Assembly (NCBI GenBank): GCA_002238685.1
Contig: MPMV01000001.1
Coordinates: 62,001 to 126,000 of the forward strand
Length of the DNA: 64,000 bases
From: a bacterium EF100-94H03 bin56
GTDB taxonomy: Bacteria; Pseudomonadota; Alphaproteobacteria; SP197
Direction of reading: 5' to 3'
Shown here: positions 50,250-59,818 of the stretch, one piece after another
Layout: every line of letters starts with the position of its first letter
How positions within the stretch are numbered: position 1 is the stretch's first letter
The notes under the pieces: model-generated
The model's database searches: none
The model's input: only the letters and a program-made list of their open reading frames with translations
What the model was told of the DNA's origin: nothing
Program-made: the position numbers and the translations under genes

Positions 50250-52343
50250 TCAGCCTTGCACAGGGTTCGCATCTCTCTTGCAGCGGACAAGAACGTCGAC
50301 TGCCATGGCTCCACGGGAATGGACGATCAGCGGATTGACGTCGAACTCTTCCAGGCAGTCGCCAAGAGAGGCGGCAAGACGGGAAAGACGTGACACGGCA
50401 TCGGCAAGGGCCAGTCGGGCGAGAGGTGGCCGTCCGCGCACCCCGTCAAGGACTGCCGAAACCTTCAGCCGGCCGATCAGTGCATCGGCCTCCTCGATGC
50501 CGACCGGCGGAACGAACATGATGGCATCGTCGAGAACCTCGACCAGGATGCCGCCGGCGCCGATGGTCATGACCGGTCCGAACACCGGGTCGGTGATCAT
50601 GCCGACAATCATCTCGACGCCGTCAGGCGCGGTCTCCTGGACAAGGACCTCCGGGCCGAGGGAGGGGGACATGGCGCGCCACGCATGTTGGACCGCGGCA
50701 TCGCTTGTGAGTCCCGTGACCACTCCGCCAGCCTCCGTCTTGTGAGCGATATCGCGGTTTGCCGTCTTCAGGACAGCCGGGCAGCCAGTGAACGTCAGGG
50801 CCGGGGCGAGATCATCTTCGCGGCAGCATGTGCGTGTTCGTGGAACCTCGAGACCGAGGGCGGCCAGGAGATCGAGGAGAATCTCGGGTTGAGGCGGACC
50901 GGAGGTGAGCTGACGGCGCCAGTGCCCGAGAGTGTCCTGTGGCAGGGGCGGGACAGGCTTGTGACAGGTGCGCCGTGCGGCGTGCCAGGTGATGAGGTGG
51001 CGAATGGCCCTGAGGCCCGTCAACGTGCCGCAGAGCACGGGAATTCCCGCCTCGCGCAGTCGCCGGGCTTCATCGTCATCGATCGACGAGGTGATGTTCC
51101 CCATCATCATGCACGGCTTCCTCGACGTGCGGTGTGCCGTCTCCAGGGCTTCGCTGGACCGGTAGAGGAGTTCCCGGCCGCTCACCATGTTGGTGGCGAA
51201 CACCACCACGCCGGCTTCATCGGCGCTGCCGAGAATGCTGGTGACCCGAGGCAGGGACTCAAAGCCGCTCTCGCCCCAGTAGTCGACCGGGTTGTCGGAA
51301 TCGAGACCGGGGTCAAGAACCCTGGAGAGTGCCAGGCGTGTGGCGGCGGAAAACGTGGCGAGGGGCACGTTCTCGCGCTCGGCAAGGTCGGTGATGAGCT
51401 GGCGCTCGCCTCCGGAATCCGTCTGCACGGCGACTGTGTCGACCGGCGGAACCCGGCCGCAGGCGACGGCCTCCAGCGTGTCCATCATCTCGTCAAGTGT
51501 ATCGACCGCAATGACATTGTGGCGTCGGAAGACGGCATCGAGAACCCTCTCGTCGCCGGCAAGAGCGCCACTGTGGGTGAAGGCGAAGGCGCGGGATGTC
51601 GCGGACCGGGCCAGCTTGAGAGCGACAAGGGGGATGCCGGCGGAGTCGGCGGCTTCGATGGCGGCAAGAAAGCGTTCGCCGTCACGCACGGTTTCCAGGA
51701 TCATGGCAATGGCCGACGTGGTCTCCTGGGCAACGAGATGGTCGAGGTAGTCGGCGATGCCTGTCACAAGTTCGTTTCCGGCCGACACGCCGGTGGAAAA
51801 GTGCATGGAGCGCTTGTTGGCGCCAAGGCCGGACCATGTCGAACCGCTGTGGGAGACAAGTCCGATGCGTCCTGGCTGGTCCAGTCCCGGAAGATCGGAC
51901 AGCGAAAGACGGACATCCGCCCTGGTGTTGAAGAGACCCATGCAGTTGGCGCCGCAGACCGCCATGCCCGCTTCCCTGGCAATGGCCGCGATTCGGCCCG
52001 GCAATGTCCGGCCACCATCTTCGGCGGTGACGAGGCGGCCGAGCAGAACGGCGCCCTTCACACCCGCGGCGGCGGCATCCTCCATGGCCGTGGCGATCCT
52101 GGAGTCCGACACCGCCATGATGGCGCAGTGAGGGGGGTCGGGAACGTCTGCGAGGGACGCATGGCAGGGGCGTCCCAGCACCTCGTCATAGCGTGGATTG
52201 ATGGCAACGACGGTGCCCTTGAATCGCGGTCCTCCGGCATGTTCGATGATCCGCCGGCCTGCCGCATTCTCTCTGGGTGTGGCTCCGACAACGGCCACTC
52301 GTAGCGGGTTCAGCAGGGCTTCGAGAGCAGTCATCCTCGACAT
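50250..52343 (-). CDS. ADP-forming acyl-CoA synthetase (acetate-CoA ligase family)
   Basis: 697-aa fused enzyme interconverting an acyl-CoA, ADP and phosphate with acid, CoA and ATP. Domain order: CoA-binding Rossmann (VAVVGATPRENAAGRRI), succinyl-CoA-ligase-like flavodoxin domains with SHSGSTWSGL and the phospho-histidine loop FAFTHSGALAGDE, then an ATP-grasp domain from about residue 480 (CPAVLKTANRDIAHKTEAGGV, EFDVNPL). Met4 is an alternative start. Related proteins act on acetate, pimelate, carnitine or aryl acids; the substrate is open. Divergent from rsmI. Confidence 0.88.
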   Translation of the reverse strand: MSRMTALEALLNPLRVAVVGATPRENAAGRRIIEHAGGPRFKGTVVAINPRYDEVLGRPCHASLADVPDPPHCAIMAVSDSRIATAMEDAAAAGVKGAVLLGRLVTAEDGGRTLPGRIAAIAREAGMAVCGANCMGLFNTRADVRLSLSDLPGLDQPGRIGLVSHSGSTWSGLGANKRSMHFSTGVSAGNELVTGIADYLDHLVAQETTSAIAMILETVRDGERFLAAIEAADSAGIPLVALKLARSATSRAFAFTHSGALAGDERVLDAVFRRHNVIAVDTLDEMMDTLEAVACGRVPPVDTVAVQTDSGGERQLITDLAERENVPLATFSAATRLALSRVLDPGLDSDNPVDYWGESGFESLPRVTSILGSADEAGVVVFATNMVSGRELLYRSSEALETAHRTSRKPCMMMGNITSSIDDDEARRLREAGIPVLCGTLTGLRAIRHLITWHAARRTCHKPVPPLPQDTLGHWRRQLTSGPPQPEILLDLLAALGLEVPRTRTCCREDDLAPALTFTGCPAVLKTANRDIAHKTEAGGVVTGLTSDAAVQHAWRAMSPSLGPEVLVQETAPDGVEMIVGMITDPVFGPVMTIGAGGILVEVLDDAIMFVPPVGIEEADALIGRLKVSAVLDGVRGRPPLARLALADAVSRLSRLAASLGDCLEEFDVNPLIVHSRGAMAVDVLVRCKRDANPVQG

Positions 52344-52402
52344 TCCGGCGAAACACGGGCATGGAACGGTCTTGCAGTCCCGGGGTCAAGAGCGAAACAG
52401 GC

Positions 52403-53116
52403 ATGACAGGCCGACTCATCCTGATCGGTACACCGATCGGCAATCTCGGTGACCTGTCGCCACGCGCCCAAGACGCTCTGGGATCGCTCGATGCCCTCGT
52501 CTGCGAGGATACCCGCCGTACGCGCACGATCCTCGAGCGTTTCGGTATCGTGCGTCCACGCATCGTGTTCTCCTGTCACGAACACAACGAGGAACGTTCC
52601 GTAGCCCGCATGGAGCGGCTTCTCGATGAAGGGCTGACGGTCGGTCTGGTGAGCGACGCCGGGATGCCGGGCATCAGTGATCCCGGCTATCTCGCGGTAC
52701 GGATGGCGACCGGTCGCGGCTACCCGGTCGAGGTCATCCCCGGTCCCTGTGCTGTCATCGCGGCACTCTCGGTATCGGGTCTGCCCATGTCGAGTTTCTC
52801 GTTTCTCGGCTTTGCGCCCCGCAAGACGGCGCGGCGCCGCAGATTCCTGGAACCCCTGGCCGGCCTGGAATCGACACTCGTGCTCTTCGAATCACCCCGG
52901 CGTCTCGGCGCCCTCCTTGCCGACGCACTGGTGGTGCTCGGCGACCGCCGTGCCTCGGTGTCGATTGAACTCACCAAGATGTTCGAGGGAACCGAACGTG
53001 GCTGGCTTGCCGATCTGGCCGATCACTTCGCCGGGACGGTTCCGAAAGGGGAAGTCACCGTCGTCATCGCCGGCAACAACGCCAAGTTCATCCGCTCGGA
53101 AGGGCAGAAGGGCTGA
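52403..53116 (+). CDS. rsmI: 16S rRNA (cytidine-1402 2'-O)-methyltransferase
   Basis: SAM-dependent methylase of the tetrapyrrole-methylase fold that modifies C1402 in the ribosomal P site. Hallmarks: LIGTPIGNLGDLSPRAQDAL, CEDTRRTRTILERFGI, SCHEHNE, GLVSDAGMPGISDPGYLAV, PGPCAVIAALSVSGLP and the GFAPRK loop. 237 aa, a little shorter than many homologues at the C-terminus. The true start is ATG 52403; longer frame upstream is spurious. Convergent with the aldo/keto reductase. Confidence 0.92.
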   Translation: MTGRLILIGTPIGNLGDLSPRAQDALGSLDALVCEDTRRTRTILERFGIVRPRIVFSCHEHNEERSVARMERLLDEGLTVGLVSDAGMPGISDPGYLAVRMATGRGYPVEVIPGPCAVIAALSVSGLPMSSFSFLGFAPRKTARRRRFLEPLAGLESTLVLFESPRRLGALLADALVVLGDRRASVSIELTKMFEGTERGWLADLADHFAGTVPKGEVTVVIAGNNAKFIRSEGQKG

Positions 53117-53134
53117 CAGTATCACCAGCTCCGG

Positions 53135-54178
53135 TCAGGGACAGGGATAGGTGTAGCGGCGGTGGGTTTCCTCGATGGCCTCGACCAGTTCTTCCGGCAG
53201 CTCGACGTCGACGCTGGCGAGGTCGCTGTCAAGCTGCTCGGCGTTCATCGCACCGATGATGGTCGAGGTCGTGAAAGGCTGCTGGTTGACCCAGGCCAGC
53301 GCCATGATGCCAGGCTCGAGGTCGAAGCGGCGCGCCAGATCGACGTAGGATCGGATCGCCGGTTCGGCGTTGGGCGGACCGAGATAGCGCCGGTTCGAAG
53401 GATACATGGTCATGCGGGCGCCGGCCGGCCGGGCGCCGTCGAGGTACTTGCCCGAGAGGGCTCCGGCGGCCATGGGCGCATAGGCAAGAAGCCCGACCTG
53501 TTCATACCGCGTGATCTCGGCGCACCCCGCCTCGAACGACCTGTTGAGCAGGCTGTAGGGATTCTGGTTCGAGACGATGCGCGGCAGCCCCAGGGTCTCG
53601 GAGAGATGGAGAAAGCGCATGGTGCCCCAGGGCGTTTCGTTGGACACGCCGATGAAGCGCACCTTTCCAGCCTTCACGAGGCCGTCGAGGGCTTCCAGGG
53701 TTTCCTCGAGGGGTGTCGAGTCATCGGTCTCGGGATAGTGGTACCCCAGGCGTCCGAAGGTGGATGTGGGCCGTTCCGGCCAGTGAAGCTGGTAGAGATC
53801 GACGTAATCGGTTTGCAGGCGCCGGAGACTGGCATCGATGGCCCGCTTGATATGCCACCTGGTGAAGCGTGGCTTGCCGTCGCGGATGTATGTGAAGTGA
53901 GCGCCCGGTCCGGCGACCTTCGTGGCGAGGATCACGCGGTCACGGTTCGCCCGGCTCTTCATCCAGGTGCCGATGACCTCCTCGCTCCGGCCGTAGTGTT
54001 CGGCGCTTGACGGCACCGCATACATTTCGGCGGTGTCGATGAAATTGACGCCGTATTCGAAGGCCCGGTCCATCTGCCGGTGGCCCTCGGCCTCTGTGCT
54101 GTTGCTGCCCCAGTTCATGCTGCCGAGACAAAGCAGGGAGACATCGACCCCGGTACGTCCAAGTTTCCGATACTTCAT
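53135..54178 (-). CDS. Aldo/keto reductase (Tas-like)
   Basis: 347-aa TIM-barrel NADPH-dependent reductase. The start MKYRKLGRTGVDVSLLCLGS and catalytic FIDTAEMY (Asp and Tyr), the lysine in ILATKVAGPG and histidine in LYQLHWPER form the AKR tetrad. The long loop FGRLGYHYPETDDSTPLEETLEAL is typical of the Tas/YghZ-like branch. The frame extends 33 codons upstream without a ribosome site, so 54178 is used. Confidence 0.9.
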   Translation of the reverse strand: MKYRKLGRTGVDVSLLCLGSMNWGSNSTEAEGHRQMDRAFEYGVNFIDTAEMYAVPSSAEHYGRSEEVIGTWMKSRANRDRVILATKVAGPGAHFTYIRDGKPRFTRWHIKRAIDASLRRLQTDYVDLYQLHWPERPTSTFGRLGYHYPETDDSTPLEETLEALDGLVKAGKVRFIGVSNETPWGTMRFLHLSETLGLPRIVSNQNPYSLLNRSFEAGCAEITRYEQVGLLAYAPMAAGALSGKYLDGARPAGARMTMYPSNRRYLGPPNAEPAIRSYVDLARRFDLEPGIMALAWVNQQPFTTSTIIGAMNAEQLDSDLASVDVELPEELVEAIEETHRRYTYPCP

Positions 54179-54887
54179 GCTGACCAGACTTCCCACTCGT
54201 GATGCGGGCGCAATCATGGCCCGGGTTTCCCGGACCGTCCACCACGGCCGCGATCGATGTTTGTGTTCGCCGGGCAAAAGGATGCGCCACGCCTGGTGAC
54301 CCGCGCTTCCATTGACAGGCCTGAACCCGCGCCAGCACGCACGGCAGCGGTGACGGGCAAGGGGCGCTCTCCATGTGGACCGTCACCATGCGCGAAGCCA
54401 GGACGCACCTGTTGCTTGGGAGATCGCCATAATGAACCGACCCGGGCGATCCGCATCTTCTGTGCCACGGTTTGCTGGACGACGGCCGTGCCGAACTTCC
54501 CGTGACCCGTGCGTAGGCAGAGAAGGAAAGCTTGCTGCCGTCGCTTGACGGTGACCCCTATGAACGCCCAGACGCATTTCGCGCGCATCGTCTTGCCGTC
54601 GCCCAGGCAAGACTCCGGGGCGCCATGCAGGTCTCAACCACATATTGCGGACGAATCTTTCCAGAGGCGATTTGCGCCATGTCTTCGAGTGGCAGGGTGC
54701 GCAGATCGGTCCGGCTGTCGCCGGACAGCCTGGAGGCGTCTTTGCAATCGCTGATGGCCGTGATGTAGAGTTCACCGTTCGTGAAGCAGGACATGTCAAA
54801 CCGGAAATGACCGGTTGATCGGTCGTCATCCCGTGCCTGTTGTCACGTGTCATGCAGACCGATGGCGATCACAAGGGAGGAACAATC
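54179..54887. other. Large intergenic region before the amide importer operon
   Basis: About 700 bases with no recognised gene. A 78-codon minus-strand frame (54558-54794) has a less random look near residues 25-50 but no ribosome site and no known family. The operon promoter should lie near the right end; the ribosome site GGGAGGAAC is at 54875-54883. It may contain an erased gene. Confidence 0.4.
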
Positions 54888-56108
54888 ATGCGAGACCGTT
54901 TGAAGGGCACGAGAATGGCGCGGGCAGCCGCCGTCGTGCTGGCGCTCACCATGGCAACCGGGGCCTGGGCCGACGACGACGTCAAGGTCGGTGCGATCTT
55001 CGATTTGACCGGTGGACTCAACATTTACGGTATTCAGCAGAGTCAGGCGCTGCACCTTGCCGTCGACAGCATCAATGCCGGCGGCGGCGTGCTGGGCAAC
55101 CAGATCACCGTCATCGAGAACGATGCACAGTCCGATCTCGCCAAGTACACGCAATACACCAACACACTCATTCTGCGCGATCAGATCGATGTCCTGTTTG
55201 CCGGGCTGACGAGTTCGTCGCGGGAAGCCATCCGGCCGATCGTGAGGCAGAAGAAGGTTCCCTATTTCTACAGTGCCCTCTATGAGGGTGGCGCCTGCGA
55301 CAAGCAAACATTCATCACCGGCGCTTCGGCGTCGCAGCAATTGAGCGTGCTCATCGACTGGGCAGTGAAGGAATACGGGCCGAGGATCTACATCATGGCG
55401 CCCGACTACAACTTCGGCACCATCTCGGCCCATTGGGTGGAATATTATGCCGAGCAGTTCGGCGCCGAGGTTCTCGGAGCGGACTTTCTGCCCCTCACAG
55501 TGACCGACTATTCACCAACGATCCAGAAGATCCAGGGGGCAAACCCGGACTTTGTCGTCGCTCTGCCGGTGGGCGCCAACCAGACGGGATTCCTGGAACA
55601 GTTCGCGGCTGCAGGACTGAAGGACAAGATGGGGATCGTTTCGACCAACTACGGTTCGGGCAACCAGCAGGTGGTTGTCTCGCCGGATGCCGGCGAGGGC
55701 ATCGTCGCCTCCCAGGAGTACTTCATGTGGATCGACGAGCCGAACAACGAACCGTTCATGGCCCGGTGGGAGGAGGCCTACGGTCTGGATGAGCCCATCA
55801 TTTCCGAGGCGGCCGACGTCTGGAATGCGGTTCACATCTGGGCAGCAGCCGTCGAGATCGCAGGCTCCACGGACAATGATGCCGTGATTGCCGCGCTCGA
55901 GGGCGGTGTCTCCTTTGAGGGTCCGAACGGAACGGTCTCCATGCAACCCGGTTCCCACCACCTGCGGCAGAACATCTATATCGTCCGCGGCAATCGCGAA
56001 CATGCCTTCGATGTCATCCAGAAATTCGAGTACGTGGTGCCGAGTTTCGAGGACGAGGTGTGCGATCTGATCGCCAATCCCGATACGGCGGAACATTTCG
56101 TTCCCTGA
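54888..56108 (+). CDS. ABC transporter substrate-binding protein, amide/urea (AmiC/UrtA) type
   Basis: Periplasmic binding protein of 406 aa with a clear signal peptide (RMARAAAVVLALTMATGAWA, cleavage near residue 30). The mature start DVKVGAIFDLTGGLNIYGIQ and the FLPLTVTDYSPTIQKIQGANPDF segment fit the short-chain amide/urea branch of the branched-chain amino acid binding family. The ATG at 54888 has GGGAGGAAC upstream. First gene of an operon with permeases, ATPases and an AtzEG-like amidase, so the ligand is probably an amide or ureido compound. Confidence 0.9.
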   Translation: MRDRLKGTRMARAAAVVLALTMATGAWADDDVKVGAIFDLTGGLNIYGIQQSQALHLAVDSINAGGGVLGNQITVIENDAQSDLAKYTQYTNTLILRDQIDVLFAGLTSSSREAIRPIVRQKKVPYFYSALYEGGACDKQTFITGASASQQLSVLIDWAVKEYGPRIYIMAPDYNFGTISAHWVEYYAEQFGAEVLGADFLPLTVTDYSPTIQKIQGANPDFVVALPVGANQTGFLEQFAAAGLKDKMGIVSTNYGSGNQQVVVSPDAGEGIVASQEYFMWIDEPNNEPFMARWEEAYGLDEPIISEAADVWNAVHIWAAAVEIAGSTDNDAVIAALEGGVSFEGPNGTVSMQPGSHHLRQNIYIVRGNREHAFDVIQKFEYVVPSFEDEVCDLIANPDTAEHFVP

Positions 56109-56122
56109 TTCCTGGAGAGGAA

Positions 56123-56152
56123 CGCGGGCGGCTGCAGGAGCAGCCGCCCGCG
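56123..56152 (+). terminator. Strong intercistronic stem-loop after the binding-protein gene
   Basis: A perfect 13-base-pair GC stem (CGCGGGCGGCTGC with its complement) closes an AGGA loop 15 bases after the stop codon. No T-run follows. Such structures between binding-protein and permease genes usually protect the upstream mRNA or partially stop transcription, giving excess binding protein. Confidence 0.6.
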
Positions 56153-56196
56153 CCTTCTCAACCTGACCCGGCGCCAGTACGCGGAGAGTCCCGACC

Positions 56197-57063
56197 GTGG
56201 AACTCGACTATCTCGCGACAGTTCTGCTGTCATCACTGTCGAGCGCCTCTGTTCTGCTCATTGCCACCGTCGGACTCGCCATCGTCTTCGGATTGATGGG
56301 GGTCATCAATCTCGCCCACGGCGAGTTCATCATGTTCGGAGCCTACGTGGCTCTGTTCGCCACGCGAAACGGTGTTCCGTTTCCCCTGGCGGTTGTTCTG
56401 GCCAGTGTTGTCACGGCCCTGTTCGGCGCCATCGTCGAGAGGGCGATTATCCGACATCTCTACGGGCGCATTCTCGACACTCTGCTCGCGACCTGGGGTC
56501 TCTCTCTGGTGCTTTACCAGTCGGCGGTGTTGATATTCGGCACGGTCACGCCCGGTGTCGGCATGCCGCAGTCCAACATCGAGATCGGAAACTACACGCT
56601 TTCCACCTACCTGCTCTTCCTCATTCTCGTGGCGGTTGTCCTGATCGGGCTTCTCTACTGGCTGCTGACGCGCACCGGCTACGGCATTGTTGCTCGGGCG
56701 GCCATTCAGGATCCACAGACCGCGGCAACAATCGGGATCGAGTCCGGACGCATCAACACGGCAACCTTCGCTCTGGGTTCGGGACTCGCCGGATTTGCCG
56801 GCGCCATCCTGCTTCCCGCGTTTCCGGCGACGCCGAGCATGGGTTTCGCCTTCGTGATCAAGGCATTTCTTGCCGTTGTCGCGGCGGGTCCCGTCACCCT
56901 GTCGGGAACAGTTGTTGCCGGCGGCGCCCTGGGCTCCATCGCCAGCATGACGGCGAGTTTCTATACGACCGTCATGGGAGATGTCGTGTTCTTCCTCGCG
57001 ACCATCACGATCCTGCGGATCTTCCCTCTGGGGATCTCCGCTCGCTGGCGCCTGAAACTCTGA
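56197..57063 (+). CDS. Branched-chain/amide ABC transporter permease (LivH/UrtB type)
   Basis: 288-aa inner-membrane permease with about eight helices. GVINLAHGEFIMFGAYVA near residue 30 and GLAGFAGAILLP near residue 200 are family signatures; the ATPase-contact part RAAIQDPQTAATIGI is present. GTG start. Five bases before the fused permease-ATPase gene. Confidence 0.9.
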   Translation: MELDYLATVLLSSLSSASVLLIATVGLAIVFGLMGVINLAHGEFIMFGAYVALFATRNGVPFPLAVVLASVVTALFGAIVERAIIRHLYGRILDTLLATWGLSLVLYQSAVLIFGTVTPGVGMPQSNIEIGNYTLSTYLLFLILVAVVLIGLLYWLLTRTGYGIVARAAIQDPQTAATIGIESGRINTATFALGSGLAGFAGAILLPAFPATPSMGFAFVIKAFLAVVAAGPVTLSGTVVAGGALGSIASMTASFYTTVMGDVVFFLATITILRIFPLGISARWRLKL

Positions 57064-57067
57064 CCCG

Positions 57068-58912
57068 ATGGCAAAGGCCGTGAAAGCGGACATGCCCAGG
57101 GTGGCGCGCTTCGAACCATTCTCGCTCGTCTGGTTTTGCGGGTTGGTCGGCCTGGCGATTGTCGCCAGCCTCGCCTTCGATCCCTACCTCGCCTATGTCG
57201 CGACGTCGTGGGTCATCTTCGGACTGCTGGGTCTCAGCCTTGACCTGGTGTGGGGCAGGGGCGGCATCCTGAGTTTCGGACAGACCGCGTTCTACGGTCT
57301 CGGCGGCTACCTTGGCAGTATCACGGCGATCAATTTTGCGTCCCTCACCGGGAACACCCTTGTCTGGTCGCTGCCGGTGGGCATGGCGACGGGAGCGGCA
57401 ACGGCGTTCCTGATCGGTGGCCTCACATTCTACGGTCGTCTGGGTCCGCTTCAGACGACAATCATCACCTACACCTTCACCCTGGTGCTTTGGACCGTCG
57501 CGGTATCGTTCACGGCGACAGTAGGCGAAGCCGTTGTTGGCGGCGACAACGGCATGTCGAACATCCCGGGGTACGTCCTCGGTCTCGGACGTGATGCTCC
57601 GTTGCTAGAGCCTGGCGCGATGTTCCTCACCGTCGCCGTCATCGCCACCATCGCGTGGTATGCCAGTCATGTCCTGATGCGCTCGCCCTTCGGACTGGTT
57701 GTCGACTGCATACGCATGGATCCGGTCAAGGCCGAACTTCTCGGTTACGACGTCCGACTCTACCAGTTGCTTCTTTTCACGATCGCCGGGGCTGTTGCGG
57801 GTCTTGCCGGGGCCCTGTTCGGCGCCTGGGCCAACTATCTCAACCCTTCCGTCTTCAGTGTCCAGGAGGCCCTGCTGGTGCCCATCTATGTCCTCGTCGG
57901 CGGCAGGGGAACACTGGTGGGAGCCTTTATCGGAGCTCTCGCGGTGGGAGGTCTGTCCTTCTGGCTTGGCGGGGGTGTCATCGGCGGCCAGACCACACTT
58001 GTCATGGGCGCCTGCCTCATCCTGCTGGTGATATTCCTGCGCAACGGGTTGACCGGCGGCCTCAAGGATCTCATGGAGCTGGCGAGACGCCTGGCGAGGC
58101 GCCGCGACCAGGGTGAGGAGGCCGAAGCGCGCAAATCCAGTCTCAGCGTGGACTTCGAGCGTCTCGACCTGCTGCGCACGGCGGGCGGAGAACCGGTGGT
58201 TCTGGAGACCGAGGACACGTTCAAGCGTTTCGGCGGAGTGACCCCGGTGAGGCATATCTCCCAGTCCTTCTCCCGTGGCAGGGTACGGTGCCTCATCGGC
58301 CCCAACGGCGCCGGAAAGAGCTCCTATCTCAAGGCCTGCACGGGTGTTTACAAGCCCGATGGCGGGAGCATCACGCTGGCCGGGCAGGACATCACGAAGA
58401 CCGACCCCTTTCGCCGGGTGCGCATGGGGCTGGGCATCAAGAACCAGAGGGCACAGGTGTTCGCCGGTCTCGATGTGCGCCGCAACCTGTGGGTTGCTGC
58501 GTACAGCCGCAGCCGGGACGCGCGAATGGCCGACTGGATCACGACGGAGATGCTCCACATGCTTGGCATGCGGAACTCGGCGTCAAGACCCGCCAGTGAA
58601 CTTTCCCACGGGGAGCAGCAGTGGCTGGATCTCGGCATGGTGCTTGCCCTGGCCCCCGATGTCATCCTGCTCGACGAACCTGCGGCGGGCATGACAAACG
58701 AGGAGCGCCGTCAGCTGTCACACATGGTCCGGGCACTCGCCAGGACTGCCTCCGTGGTGGTGGTGGAGCACGACATGGATTTCGTGCGCACACTCGATGC
58801 CGATGTCACGGTGCTTCACCAGGGTGAAGTGTTTGCCCGCGGTGACATCGAGTCGTTGCGCCAGGACGACCGGGTGCTCGACATCTACCTGGGTCGTCGT
58901 CAGCATGTTTGA
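57068..58912 (+). CDS. Fused LivM-type permease and LivG-type ATPase
   Basis: 614 aa in one frame. Residues about 20-330 form the LivM/UrtC permease (WGRGGILSFGQTAFYGLGGYL, VRLYQLLLFTIAGAVAGLAGALFG). A charged linker (about 338-372) leads to the ATPase: Walker A GPNGAGKSS near residue 417, SHGEQQWLDLGM as signature, Walker B VILLDEPAAGM and switch VVEHDMDFV. Q-loop reads IKNQRAQVF. Separate genes are the rule in this family, so the fusion is notable but the motifs look intact. Overlaps livF-like by eight bases. Confidence 0.9.
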   Translation: MAKAVKADMPRVARFEPFSLVWFCGLVGLAIVASLAFDPYLAYVATSWVIFGLLGLSLDLVWGRGGILSFGQTAFYGLGGYLGSITAINFASLTGNTLVWSLPVGMATGAATAFLIGGLTFYGRLGPLQTTIITYTFTLVLWTVAVSFTATVGEAVVGGDNGMSNIPGYVLGLGRDAPLLEPGAMFLTVAVIATIAWYASHVLMRSPFGLVVDCIRMDPVKAELLGYDVRLYQLLLFTIAGAVAGLAGALFGAWANYLNPSVFSVQEALLVPIYVLVGGRGTLVGAFIGALAVGGLSFWLGGGVIGGQTTLVMGACLILLVIFLRNGLTGGLKDLMELARRLARRRDQGEEAEARKSSLSVDFERLDLLRTAGGEPVVLETEDTFKRFGGVTPVRHISQSFSRGRVRCLIGPNGAGKSSYLKACTGVYKPDGGSITLAGQDITKTDPFRRVRMGLGIKNQRAQVFAGLDVRRNLWVAAYSRSRDARMADWITTEMLHMLGMRNSASRPASELSHGEQQWLDLGMVLALAPDVILLDEPAAGMTNEERRQLSHMVRALARTASVVVVEHDMDFVRTLDADVTVLHQGEVFARGDIESLRQDDRVLDIYLGRRQHV

Positions 58913-59603
58913 GATCACCGACGCCACCGGCGGCTACGGCAAGACGCGGATCATCCGCAGCGTGTCGATGAGCGTGAAAACCGGGGAAGTTGTGGCGCTT
59001 CTGGGGAGGAATGGAGTCGGCAAGACGACGTTGCTGAAGTACATCATGGGACTGATCGATGTCTTCGGTGGACAGGTGTCACTCGACGGCGCACCGCTTC
59101 CCGCTTCCACCGCGCGGCGCGCCCGCGCCGGACTCGGTTACGTGCCGCAGGGCCGCTACGTCTTCCCGCGTCTCACCGTGACGGAGAACATCGCGGCGGC
59201 GGCCATCGGTTGCGGCCTCGGCAGGAAGGAGGCGGTCGAACGGGCGCTTGCTAACTTCCCCATCCTCCGCGACAAGGCCGAGGCGTTGGCCGGCAGCCTG
59301 AGCGGCGGCCAGCAGCAGATCCTCGCCATCGCCCGTGCCCTGGCCACGCGTCCCAGGGTGCTGATGCTCGATGAGCCCAGCGAGGGCGTCCAGCCATCCA
59401 TTGTCGATGAGATCGCCGGAATCCTGATGGCGATGAAGGATGAGGCGACGCTCTCGATCATCATCGCCGAGCAAAATCTCGACTTTTGCCTCTCTCTTGC
59501 CGAGCGGGCCTACGTCATGGCGGGCGGTACCATCGCCCGGGAGGTCACACGCGATGAACTCATCGGCGATCGCGAACTGCTGCATGACCTGCTCGGGGTA
59601 TGA
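58905..59603 (+). CDS. Branched-chain/amide ABC transporter ATP-binding protein (LivF/UrtE type)
   Basis: 232-aa ATPase with Walker A GRNGVGKTT near residue 35, GYVPQGRYVFPRLTV, signature LSGGQQQILAIARAL and Walker B VLMLDEPSEGVQPSIVDEI, the last being typical of UrtE/LivF. Partner of the ATPase half of the fused protein. Its ATG overlaps the fused gene's end, and its stop overlaps a possible start of the small AtzG-like gene (ATGA). Confidence 0.92.
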   Translation: MFEITDATGGYGKTRIIRSVSMSVKTGEVVALLGRNGVGKTTLLKYIMGLIDVFGGQVSLDGAPLPASTARRARAGLGYVPQGRYVFPRLTVTENIAAAAIGCGLGRKEAVERALANFPILRDKAEALAGSLSGGQQQILAIARALATRPRVLMLDEPSEGVQPSIVDEIAGILMAMKDEATLSIIIAEQNLDFCLSLAERAYVMAGGTIAREVTRDELIGDRELLHDLLGV

Positions 59604-59632
59604 CGGCACACGATGAAGGAGAATCAGTCACC

Positions 59633-59818
59633 ATGACACGCGTGACGGGTGAGCAGGTGATCGGCCATCGCCGGGCCATGGGCTGGCCGGAACTTGCGGA
59701 TGCCGATGTCGACCGGGTGGTCGACATCCTCAACGATGCGCTTGGGGCGCTCGCCGGTCTCGACGATGCATGGTGGGTCGAGCCGGCGCATCGCTTCCGG
59801 GTCGAGCGTCATGACTGA
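59633..59818 (+). CDS. AtzG-like small amidase subunit (DUF4089 type)
   Basis: 61 aa from ATG 59633 (72 aa if the ATG at 59600, overlapping the LivF stop, is used). Helical, acidic: LADADVDRVVDILNDALGAL then AGLDDAWW. It resembles the AtzG/GatC-like subunits that stabilise the AtzE amidase in the cyanuric-acid/biuret pathway. Ends eight bases inside the amidase gene, so the two are coupled. AAGGAG lies eleven bases before the chosen start. Confidence 0.72.
   Translation: MTRVTGEQVIGHRRAMGWPELADADVDRVVDILNDALGALAGLDDAWWVEPAHRFRVERHD

Noticed and set aside
54558-54794. Minus-strand 78-codon frame
   Set aside because: No ribosome site and no known family; only a short stretch looks coding, so it is described within the intergenic entry.
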